A DNA stretch of 5,493 nt from positions 1 to 5,493 of the forward strand of contig JAAZAW010000321.1 of NCBI GenBank assembly GCA_012514125.1, in the 5' to 3' direction. Source of the stretch: Phycisphaerae bacterium (GTDB lineage Bacteria > Planctomycetota > Phycisphaerae > JAAYCJ01). The position numbers were made by a program, and so were the translations under genes. This document shows, in pieces, positions 1 through 5,493 of this stretch; position 1 is the first letter of the stretch; every line of letters begins with the position of its first letter. A model generated the notes under the pieces. It ran no database searches. It was not told the DNA's origin and worked only from the letters and a program-made list of their open reading frames with translations.

Positions 1-306
1 CAGATTCAGTTTTGCGATGAACTCGGTGATCAGTGGAAAGTTGACAGTTGGCTGGTGAGCCATCAGCATCCGGACGCCCACTGGTGCGAGCGCTTCTGTG
101 AGGCCATCAGCAAAGTTCTTACGGATGAGAGTCGGCGAACGATTATCCAGATCAAAGAGGCCAGCCGGAATGAAAAAGCGGGGCTGCGAGGAATTGACGT
201 CTATCGGAGTGTCCTCGAAGGCAAGGCGACCACACTGGCCGATTGCCTGACCTGGCTGAGGGGACATCGGGCCGAGGGCATGTGTCACTGGTTGCCCTGC
301 CATTGA
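1..306 (+). CDS. Unrecognised protein, C-terminal part (5' end outside window)
   Basis: The frame is open from the first base to a TGA at 304-306, giving 101 residues. A GTG at 55 could serve as a start, but there is no Shine-Dalgarno sequence before it and the frame reads on upstream with the same codon style. I therefore treat it as the tail of a gene that begins before the window. Codons prefer C or G in third position and look like real coding. I see no signal peptide or membrane segment. The fragment is rich in Trp, Cys and His, including HPDAHWCERFC in the first third and a final MCHWLPCH. The middle is charged and probably helical. I do not recognise the family and assign no function. 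The Cys/His residues might bind metal, but their spacing matches no motif I know. It runs in the same direction as surE, about 100 bp upstream of it. Confidence 0.6.
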   Translation, partial: QIQFCDELGDQWKVDSWLVSHQHPDAHWCERFCEAISKVLTDESRRTIIQIKEASRNEKAGLRGIDVYRSVLEGKATTLADCLTWLRGHRAEGMCHWLPCH

Positions 307-370
307 GCGGGTTTTAGTCCCTTCGTGACCTGACATTTCTATCATTTTGGGGCAAGGATATTTCTGCAGC

Positions 371-399
371 TTGACATGGACGTTATAGCCGACTATTCT
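371..399 (+). promoter_or_regulatory. Sigma70-type promoter for surE
   Basis: A perfect -35 hexamer TTGACA (371-376) is followed by a 17-bp spacer and the -10 hexamer TATTCT (394-399, four of six matches to TATAAT). Transcription would begin about seven bases after the -10 box, at or next to the surE ATG at 406. The mRNA would then be leaderless or nearly so, which fits the absence of a Shine-Dalgarno sequence before 406. The promoter covers the alternative ATG at 376, so that ATG would not be in this transcript. This is read by eye and not tested. Confidence 0.5.
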
Positions 400-405
400 A
401 ACGGC

Positions 406-1179
406 ATGAATATTCTGATCACGAATGACGATGGGATTTTGGCTCCGGGGCTTTCTGCGCTGGCGAATTGTACGGAAGATTTGGGGCGGTTGTTTATTGT
501 CGCGCCGGAAACTACGCAGAGCGCGGCGGCTCATTCGATTACCTTGACGGCACCGCTGATCTGCGCGAAGGTGCAATTGCCTTCGGGGAAGTCGGGGTAT
601 AGTGTGGCGGGACGGCCTGCGGATTGTGTGAAGCTGGCGATGGTGGAATTGTTGCCGTCGATGCTTGATGGCGAGGGACGGCCTGATATGGTTTTGAGCG
701 GGATTAACGCGGGGTCGAATATCGGGATTAATGTGCTTTACAGCGGGACGGTGGCGGCGGCGATCGAGGCAGCGTTTTTTAAAGTGCCGGCGGTGGCGTT
801 TTCGCTTTGTATTAAAGACAAGATCGATTTCGATTACGCTGGGCGGGTGGCCAGGCAGGTGTTGAATCGGTTGATGGGGCATCATGTCATGAAGCCCGGG
901 GTGGCGATTAATGTGAATATTCCGCCGGTGGAGTGCGGTTGGCCTAAGGGGATTCGCGTCGTGCCGCAATCGACGCAGTGCGGGAGCAATATTTTCGATC
1001 GTCGGCTTGATCCGCGGGGGAGATTGTATTTTTGGCTTACGGGGGAGACGGGGATCGAAGCAGAACGGGGGACGGATCTGGCGGCGATTGCGGAGGATTA
1101 TGTTTCGGTGACGCCGCTGATGTTCGATTTGACGAATCGGGAGGAGATGGGCGAGTTGAAGAAGATGGTGGAGGATTAG
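406..1179 (+). CDS. surE: SurE, 5'/3'-nucleotidase (survival protein E)
   Basis: Cytoplasmic metal-dependent phosphatase that removes phosphate from nucleoside 5'- and 3'-monophosphates. Some family members also cut polyphosphate. The 257-residue product has the usual family length. The metal-binding NDDG lies at residues 7-10 (Asp8, Asp9). A Ser at 39 in PETTQSAAAHS and Asn101 in SGINAGSNIG match the other metal ligands of known SurE structures. VAGRPADCVK (about 67-76), YSGTVAAAIEA and DPRGRLYFWLTGE are also family signatures. I chose ATG 406 because SurE proteins begin M-x-I-L-x-T-NDDG. An in-frame ATG at 376 would add ten non-conserved residues and sits inside the promoter. Neither start has a clear Shine-Dalgarno sequence. 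The gene is rich in G-ending codons (GGG, GCG, TTG, CGG). It converges on mutL with a 22-bp gap. In many bacteria surE sits with pcm or stationary-phase genes, but no such neighbour is visible here. Confidence 0.95.
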   Translation: MNILITNDDGILAPGLSALANCTEDLGRLFIVAPETTQSAAAHSITLTAPLICAKVQLPSGKSGYSVAGRPADCVKLAMVELLPSMLDGEGRPDMVLSGINAGSNIGINVLYSGTVAAAIEAAFFKVPAVAFSLCIKDKIDFDYAGRVARQVLNRLMGHHVMKPGVAINVNIPPVECGWPKGIRVVPQSTQCGSNIFDRRLDPRGRLYFWLTGETGIEAERGTDLAAIAEDYVSVTPLMFDLTNREEMGELKKMVED

Positions 1180-1201
1180 GAAGTCGGGGCGTGAGTGGGG
1201 A

Positions 1202-1504
1202 TTATGTTCGTTTGAATTGACGTTTTAAGTCGGTTAAGGTCATTTGCAATGCGGTGGGTCGGCCATGGGGGCAGGAGCTGATCATGTCTACTTTGTCGCG
1301 ATATTCCAGTAAGCTGCGGACTTCATCGGGTTTGAGGGGATCGCCTGCTTTGACGGCGGCTTTGCAGGCGATGGATTGCAGGATGTGTTCCAGGACCTGC
1401 TCGGGATCGAATTTTGCGGAGTCGGTGCCGAGTCGGCCTAAGAGGTCGTCGATGAATTCGGCGGCGTTAAGCTGGGTGATGATTGTCGGCAGGGAATGAA
1501 TGGC
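1202..1504 (-). other. mutL: Displaced C-terminal segment of mutL (-1 frame)
   Basis: This stretch encodes the last 100 residues of MutL in the frame one base back from the main reading frame. It contains ACKAAVKAGDPL (1334-1369) and CPHGRP (1256-1273). In endonuclease-type MutL these two motifs join the DQHA motif in the metal-binding site. The segment has no start codon or ribosome site of its own that would make it a separate gene. The junction can be placed tightly, because EPFGPQTL is good MutL sequence in the first frame and AIHSLP is good MutL sequence in the second. Confidence 0.9.
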
Positions 1505-3114
1505 AGGGTTTGCGGTCCGAAGGGTTCGACCTCGATGCCGGCTTGGTCGAGTGAAGATTTGATTTGCTCGACATGGGCCATTTGTGCGGGCGTGAGGTTG
1601 ATCAGATCGGGCATGAGCAATTTTTGTTTGAGGACCGGCCCGGAGTTGACACGGGATTTGAGCTGTTCGTATAAGACGCGTTCGTGCATCGCGTGTTGAT
1701 CGACGATCATCAGGCCGTCGGGTGTTTCGACCACCAGATAGGAATTGTGAATCTGGAGATACGGTGTGGCGGTAGACGAAGGGGGTAAGACTTCATCCGA
1801 GGGTGATTTTTGGGGTAACGGTTCGGAGGGGGAATCCGTTATGGGGGGAAATGCGGATTTAATGGGTTCGTCGGCCGGCTTGGGTGTGGCCGAAGGCGAG
1901 GGAGGGGTATTGTTGTAATGGGTTGATTCGCCATAAGGATGGCTGTTTTGGGATTTGGGCGGGAAAAACTTGATTTTTGATTGCGTGCTTTGGCTGTTGG
2001 TTCGGAAGAAGTCTTTCATTGCTTCTTTGATTTTTTGTTGGTGCTCGGCGGTGTTTTCCGGTTGAGTGCCGGCGGGCGAATCGGCTGATTGGGTCGATTG
2101 GGCCAGGCTGAGTTCCGCGGTCAGATCGGTCGAGAGGAACCGTTCTCGGATGGCACCCAACACGAGCGAATGAATGAGTCCGGAATCGGCGAAGCGCACT
2201 TCGCTTTTGGTCGGATGGACGTTGACATCGACGATGGAGGGTTCGATTTCCAGAAAGAGAAAGCCCACCGGTTGGCGATCAGGGGGCATGAGTCCGCGAT
2301 AGGCTTCTCGGAGGGCGTGGGTGATGAAACGGTCTCGGATTGCACGTTTGTTGATAAAAAAGTACTGCCAGTTTGCCGAGGACTTGGCCTGCGAGGGTCG
2401 GCTGAGGTAGGCAGTGAAGGTGATGTTTTTGGTTTGTGTGAAAACCTGAATCAGGCCGTCGGCCAGTTGCGGGTTGAAGATGTCGCTGATTCGTTGACGG
2501 GGCGAATCGGTGGCGGAGAGTTGGAGTAATTGGCGGTTGCCGTGCATCAGGGAAAAAGCGACGTTCGGATACGCCAGAGCGAGACGAATCAGGTGTTCCT
2601 GGCAGTGGTTTAGTTCGGTGGCGGTGGTTTTGAGGAATTTTCGTCTGGCGGGTGTATTGAAAAATAGGTTGTGCACTTCGATGGTGGTGCCGGGGGAACC
2701 GGCGCAGGGAGTTTTTTGGCTGATTTGTCCGCCGTCGACTTCGATGGTTTGGCCGGAGTCGTTTCCGGGGACGACGGAGGAAATTTTGAGTTGTGCCACC
2801 GAGCCGATGCTTGCCAGGGCTTCGCCGCGGAATCCCATGGTGGAAATGGACCAGAGGGCGTCTTCATCGGCGAGTTTGCTTGTGGCGTGGGGTGTGACGG
2901 TGAGGGAAATGTCTTCCGGATCGATGCCTCCGCCGTTATCGACGACGCGAATGAGTTTACATCCGCCCTGCTCGAGGAAGACATCGATGCGAGTGGCGCC
3001 TGCGTCGATGGAATTTTCCACGAGTTCCTTTAAGACGCTTGCGGGACGTTCGATGCACTCGCCGGCAGCGATTTTATTGACCAGATGTACAGGTAATACT
3101 TTGATTTTGCTCAT
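1202..3114 (-). CDS. mutL: DNA mismatch repair endonuclease MutL, interrupted by a one-base frameshift
   Basis: MutL couples MutS mismatch recognition to strand removal. The N-terminal GHKL ATPase is complete: KELVENSIDAGA (catalytic Glu30, Mg-binding Asn34), DNGGGI (59-64), HATSK (76-80) and GFRGEAL (94-100). A Pro/Ser-rich linker covers roughly residues 330-450. The C-terminal domain has the endonuclease motif DQHAMHERVLYE (472-483), which fits DQHA(X)2E(X)4E, so this is the nicking type of MutL. The first frame stops at 1438 after 558 residues, the last 21 of which (PFIPCRQ... onward) look unlike MutL. From 1504 the next frame continues the family sequence as AIHSLPTIITQLNAAEF, then ACKAAVKAGDPL and CPHGRPT, to a TAA at 1202-1204. 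Restoring one base between 1505 and 1504 gives a normal 637-residue protein. The ATG at 3114 has a weak GGGA six bases upstream. The break may be a sequencing error or a real mutation; no slippery heptamer is seen. Confidence 0.93.
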
Positions 3115-3121
3115 TTATTGT

Positions 3122-3169
3122 CCCGATGATACCGTTTCAAAAAATCTCCAATATTATACGCGCATCGGG
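3122..3169. repeat. Inverted repeat CCCGATG/CATCGGG in the GT4-mutL gap
   Basis: Perfect 7-bp arms lie at 3122-3128 and 3163-3169, separated by 34 bp. In minus-strand RNA the first arm begins one base after the stop codon of the glycosyltransferase gene, and the second arm contains the GGGA that serves as the weak Shine-Dalgarno sequence of mutL. Pairing could hide that site. The long loop makes the structure weak, so chance cannot be excluded. Confidence 0.35.
3153..3158 (-). promoter_or_regulatory. Candidate -10 box of an internal mutL promoter
   Basis: A perfect TATAAT lies on the minus strand, 38 bp before the mutL ATG and inside the 56-bp gap after the GT4 gene. No good -35 hexamer is seen 16-18 bp upstream and there is no extended TGn, so only the -10 box supports it. 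A housekeeping repair gene downstream of glycan genes would plausibly need its own promoter. Confidence 0.35.
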
Positions 3170-3170
3170 G

Positions 3171-4355
3171 TCAGGAGGAAAGGATTCTGCGGAGAAATCC
3201 GATCTGGTGGGTTTGCCGCAGGTCCATCGCCAGCATTTCATCGAAGAGTTGAGTAAATTGTTCGGTCATTCGATCGACGGTAAATTTTTTTCGTACCCGA
3301 TCAGAGCCGGCGAGGGCAGTTTGTTTGCGAAGTTCGGTATTGGGGATGATTTCGAGAATTCGTTTTGCCAGAGTGTCGGGGTCCAGCGACGGATAAAAGA
3401 ATCCGGTTTGATTGTCGGTGATTATCTCGTCCATGGAACCGATAAAATTCGACATGACGGGTACTTTCGCCGCCATGGCTTGCAAGGCGACGATGCTCAG
3501 GCATTCCTGCCATTCGCTGACGATAGAGACCAGATCGAGTCCGGGCAAGAGTTTTTCGATATCGTCGCGGTGGCCCAGCAGGGATAGATAAGGTCCGAGT
3601 AAAGCGCTTCCCGAAGCGCGGGCGCGAACCCTGTCGCGAGTCGGGCCGTCGCCGATGATGAAAAAGTGAACTTTGCGGTTTTGTTGAACGACTTTTTGAG
3701 CGGCCTGGATGAAAATATCGTGACGTTTGCTGGGGCGAAGATTGGCGATCATGCCGACGGCAAAGACATTTTCGTCCGCCAAACCCAGAATCGCCCGGGC
3801 ACGATCTCGCCAGCGGTCGGAGTCGTATCGTTCCGGTTCGATACCGTTGGGGATGCAGACGATTCTTCCCGCAGGCACACCGTCCCGCCAGGCTAGACAT
3901 TCCCGATGGCGGTGTCCCAGCGCTATAAATCGATCGACCAGAGGATAAAGGACGCGGTTGGATTGTTCGAATTCCGGATGGCCGGGCTGGGAATAGGTAT
4001 GCGACCAGACAGCCACTTTTATGCCTGCGGCTTTGGCGGCGAGAGTGCCCCAGAACATGCGATTTCCGCCTGAACCGACCGGGACAATAATGCGAACCGC
4101 GTTTTTGCGGATGAGACGAAGGAGCCTGGGAAGGACATTGAAGTCGAAGGTATGGTTCAGGACTTGGGCGTGGACGTCGATTCCTTCGTTGCGGAATTTT
4201 TCCGCCATGGGGCCCGCTTCGCCCAGACATACCACCATGGGTTTGTATCGACCGAGCGATCGAAGTTTTTGCACCAGGCTCAGCAGGACGTTTTCCATTC
4301 CGCCGGGCCAGAGGCTGTGAATTATGAACATGATGCCTGTTTGTTGTTCCGCCAT
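3171..4355 (-). CDS. Glycosyltransferase, GT4-type (GT-B fold)
   Basis: Likely transfers a sugar from a nucleotide-sugar donor to a glycan or lipid-linked acceptor at the cytoplasmic side of the membrane. The donor and acceptor cannot be told from the sequence. At 394 residues it has normal length for the family. The N-terminal acceptor half (about 1-190) has the Gly-rich loop WPGGMEN (16-22). The C-terminal donor half has IPNGIEPERY (168-177), GMIANLRPSKRHD (201-213, with the conserved basic residue near Lys210), FFIIGDGPTRDRV (231-243) and LLGHRDDIEKLL (259-270). The EX7E motif is altered: Glu284 is present, but the second acid is Gln292 (codon CAA) within ECLSIVALQAMAA. There is no signal peptide. 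The ATG at 4355 has GGAG five bases upstream and lies inside the preceding GT2 gene, overlapping it by 34 bp, so translation is probably coupled. An internal ATG at 4331 lacks a ribosome site. A 56-bp gap leads to mutL. Confidence 0.9.
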   Translation of the reverse strand: MAEQQTGIMFIIHSLWPGGMENVLLSLVQKLRSLGRYKPMVVCLGEAGPMAEKFRNEGIDVHAQVLNHTFDFNVLPRLLRLIRKNAVRIIVPVGSGGNRMFWGTLAAKAAGIKVAVWSHTYSQPGHPEFEQSNRVLYPLVDRFIALGHRHRECLAWRDGVPAGRIVCIPNGIEPERYDSDRWRDRARAILGLADENVFAVGMIANLRPSKRHDIFIQAAQKVVQQNRKVHFFIIGDGPTRDRVRARASGSALLGPYLSLLGHRDDIEKLLPGLDLVSIVSEWQECLSIVALQAMAAKVPVMSNFIGSMDEIITDNQTGFFYPSLDPDTLAKRILEIIPNTELRKQTALAGSDRVRKKFTVDRMTEQFTQLFDEMLAMDLRQTHQIGFLRRILSS

Positions 4356-5278
4356 ATCGACTCCGCAAACTTCCAGACGCCTAAAAGCAGTCCTTTTATT
4401 TGATCCAGATGCCTCCGCCGGTCGCCTAAAAATATGAAAAGCACTTCCGTCGTCAGCAGCATGGCAAGATTATAACCGATCAATAGCCATTCGCCCACGC
4501 CGAGTGGACCTTGTTTATTATTTATATACAAATAGTTGCAGGAGGTTTCAATTCCCAGGCGTTTTGCATCGGGTCGGGCGGCAGGGTCGGTGTGATGAAT
4601 CACGCCCGTTTGGGTTATTCGAGCCAGAATACCGTTTTTTGATAATCGGATGGAAATCTCTTTATCTTCGCCCATGGCTGAGCCTGTCAGGGTTTCATCG
4701 AAACCGCCAATTTGATCGAGACATTCGCGGCGAATCGCCATCGAACCGCCCTGCATGAAACGAATTTTTTCAAGCTGATTCATGGAGGCAAGTTTGCCTG
4801 TCAAGCGGGTGTAGGGGATAAACCGTCTGCCCCCTGCCCAGAGGCCCGCGAGGCGATAACAGGTGTCGATGATTCGTCGTCCGCGATTTTCGCGGGCCTG
4901 CTCGATGATCGGCAGATCGACGCCGGTTAATTGTTTGGTGGTGTCTGCTTCAAAAACTTTGATAACCTGGTCCAGTGCATTGGGCAGTAATTCCGCATCG
5001 TCGTCGAGATATTGAATTATTCGCCCTTTTGACAATCGCCAACCGATATTTCGGCTGATCGTAAGTCCCCGCCGATCTGCCGGTTTATTAAAATATACCA
5101 GTTCGACGCCCTTTTCCGCCGTCCGTGTTTTCCATTGGGTAATGAAATCCGGATCAAGTTCACCGTCGTCCACAATGACAATTTCTCGCGGCAGGGTGAG
5201 TTGTTTGAGACAACTTTCCAATGCACCGGCTAAGCGTTCGGGGCGATTGTATGTGCATATCACAACGGTGATGTCCAT
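4322..5278 (-). CDS. Glycosyltransferase, GT2-type (GT-A fold) with C-terminal membrane segment
   Basis: Probable inverting sugar transferase using a nucleotide-sugar donor and Mg/Mn. The 318-residue product opens with VVICTYNRPERL (5-16) and EIVIVDDG (32-39), which form the nucleotide-binding fold. The metal-binding DXD-type motif is YLDDDAEL (90-97). GGSMAIRRECLDQIGGFDE (177-195) and GEDKEISIRLSKNG (203-216, with the acidic ED) form the acceptor side and probable catalytic base. A hydrophobic stretch at about 264-284 (WLLIGYNLAMLLTTEVLFIFL), followed by Arg/His-rich DRRRH, looks like a membrane anchor. There is no signal peptide. The enzyme is probably cytoplasmic-facing and membrane-bound. 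The ATG at 5278 directly precedes the family core and has no Shine-Dalgarno sequence; its promoter suggests a leaderless start. It overlaps the GT4 gene by 34 bp, so the two likely act on the same surface glycan or glycolipid. The sugar and product are unknown. Confidence 0.9.
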   Translation of the reverse strand: MDITVVICTYNRPERLAGALESCLKQLTLPREIVIVDDGELDPDFITQWKTRTAEKGVELVYFNKPADRRGLTISRNIGWRLSKGRIIQYLDDDAELLPNALDQVIKVFEADTTKQLTGVDLPIIEQARENRGRRIIDTCYRLAGLWAGGRRFIPYTRLTGKLASMNQLEKIRFMQGGSMAIRRECLDQIGGFDETLTGSAMGEDKEISIRLSKNGILARITQTGVIHHTDPAARPDAKRLGIETSCNYLYINNKQGPLGVGEWLLIGYNLAMLLTTEVLFIFLGDRRRHLDQIKGLLLGVWKFAESIWRNNKQASCS

Positions 5279-5285
5279 GGATGAT

Positions 5286-5313
5286 ATTATCGCGATAAAA
5301 CGGTTTTTGTAAA
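5286..5313 (-). promoter_or_regulatory. Sigma70-type promoter for the GT2-GT4(-mutL) unit
   Basis: On the minus strand, TTTACA (5313-5308, five of six matches to TTGACA) is followed by a 16-bp spacer and GATAAT (5291-5286, five of six). An overlapping TAATAT with an 18-bp spacer is an alternative -10. Only seven bases separate GATAAT from the ATG at 5278, so transcription would start at or close to the start codon and the mRNA would have no ribosome-site leader. This agrees with the lack of a Shine-Dalgarno sequence there. Confidence 0.45.
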
Positions 5314-5380
5314 TGATGGAGATTGTAAAATTGCGAATCGTTGTGGAATGTCGGTTTTATCAATTCATCCCTGGTCGCGG

Positions 5381-5400
5381 TGTTGTTCCGACGAACAACA
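5381..5400. repeat. Perfect 20-bp palindrome (8-bp arms, 4-bp centre)
   Basis: TGTTGTTC and GAACAACA flank the centre CGAC with no mismatch. It lies in the 176-bp divergent region between the GT2 gene and the tRNA gene, about 68 bp upstream of the GT2 -35 box and 39 bp upstream of the tRNA -10 box. No T-run follows on either strand, so it is a poor terminator. An operator for a dimeric regulator is the simplest reading. The half-site order GTTC-N4-GAAC is the reverse of the Gram-positive LexA box, so I do not name a regulator. Confidence 0.5.
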
Positions 5401-5439
5401 TTAATTGGAGAAGTGCTGGAAAAAGAGGAAGGTTATCGG

Positions 5440-5445
5440 TATAGT
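5440..5445 (+). promoter_or_regulatory. Candidate -10 box of the tRNA-Arg promoter
   Basis: TATAGT (five of six matches to TATAAT) lies nine bases before the mature tRNA 5' end, which would give a very short precursor leader. At 16-18 bp upstream only weak -35 candidates such as TGGAAA are present, so the promoter rests on the -10 box and its position. Confidence 0.4.
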
Positions 5446-5454
5446 ACTGATGTC

Positions 5455-5493
5455 GCGCCCGTAGCTCAGTAGGATAGAGCACCGGTTTCCTAA
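5455..5493 (+). tRNA. tRNA-Arg (anticodon CCT), 5' part only
   Basis: The acceptor strand GCGCCCG (5455-5461) is followed by TA, a D stem GCTC/GAGC (5464-5467 and 5477-5480) around the loop AGTAGGATA, then A26 and the anticodon-stem strand CCGGT (5482-5486). The loop TTCCTAA holds anticodon CCT at 5489-5491, which reads the Arg codon AGG. The window ends at the last loop base, so the 3' half of the anticodon stem, the T arm and the acceptor 3' strand cannot be checked. The D arm and acceptor sequence are typical of bacterial tRNA-Arg. Confidence 0.9.

Noticed and set aside
376..405. In-frame ATG at 376 as the surE start
   Set aside because: It adds ten non-family residues, has no ribosome site at a useful distance and lies in the -35 box of the best promoter. 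ATG 406 gives the standard SurE N-terminus.
1180..1201. Bidirectional terminator between surE and mutL
   Set aside because: The 22-bp gap has no inverted repeat or T-run that I can see.
1495..1515. Programmed -1 frameshifting in mutL
   Set aside because: The reading-frame codons CAA-ACC-CTG do not form an X-XXY-YYZ slippery heptamer and no strong downstream stem was noticed. Mutation or sequence error is simpler.
2089..2529. A 146-codon plus-strand open frame
   Set aside because: Antisense to mutL, with no recognisable motif or ribosome site, and explained by the C-rich codons of mutL.
2510..3256. A 248-codon plus-strand open frame
   Set aside because: It is antisense to the conserved ATPase domain of mutL, shows no family motif and has a composition expected from the complement.
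3126..3587. A 153-codon plus-strand open frame
   Set aside because: Antisense to the conserved C-terminal half of the GT4 gene, with no independent coding support.
3301..4368. A 355-codon open frame on the minus strand
   Set aside because: It overlaps the GT4 gene in another frame, and its product is an Arg/Ser/Pro-rich string without domains, typical of a shadow frame.
5455..5493. tRNA-Arg as an attachment site for a genomic island carrying the glycosyltransferases
   Set aside because: Integration normally uses the 3' half of the tRNA, which is outside the window, and the glycosyltransferases lie on the 5' side. No integrase or direct repeat is visible.

Overview
The window is an ordinary-looking, gene-dense bacterial chromosome segment of moderate G+C content. 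It holds five protein-coding loci and the 5' part of a tRNA gene. The MutL carries the endonuclease-type C-terminal motifs, which excludes Escherichia-like gammaproteobacteria. The protein style, composition and gene mix remind me of Planctomycetota (Phycisphaerae-like lineages), but this is an impression and cannot be proven here. No transposase, integrase, CRISPR array, toxin-antitoxin pair or rRNA was seen.

Layout, left to right: (1) 1-306 (+), the 3' end of an unrecognised gene that starts before the window. (2) 307-405, a spacer with a good sigma70-type promoter for surE. (3) 406-1179 (+), surE, a metal-dependent nucleotidase with all family motifs. (4) 1202-3114 (-), mutL, convergent with surE and separated from it by only 22 bp. 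It is interrupted by a one-base frameshift near 1504/1505 that displaces the last 100 residues. (5) 3171-4355 (-), a GT4-type glycosyltransferase, and 4322-5278 (-), a GT2-type glycosyltransferase. These two overlap by 34 bp. (6) 5279-5454, a divergent intergenic region with a promoter for the glycosyltransferase genes, a perfect 20-bp palindrome and a -10 box for the tRNA. (7) 5455-5493 (+), the first 39 nt of tRNA-Arg with anticodon CCT.

The minus-strand genes run GT2 -> GT4 -> mutL and could be one transcription unit. The two glycosyltransferases probably act in succession on a surface glycan or glycolipid. mutL is a housekeeping repair gene downstream that also has its own candidate promoter. 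surE is a separate plus-strand unit.

The points most worth a second look are: the mutL frameshift, which removes two conserved C-terminal metal-site motifs; a Glu-to-Gln change at the second acid of the EX7E motif of the GT4 enzyme; a sharp change in strand composition between surE/mutL and the glycosyltransferase pair; promoters placed so that surE and the GT2 gene would have leaderless transcripts; and an inverted repeat that could couple mutL translation to the gene before it. I found no convincing undescribed multi-gene system.
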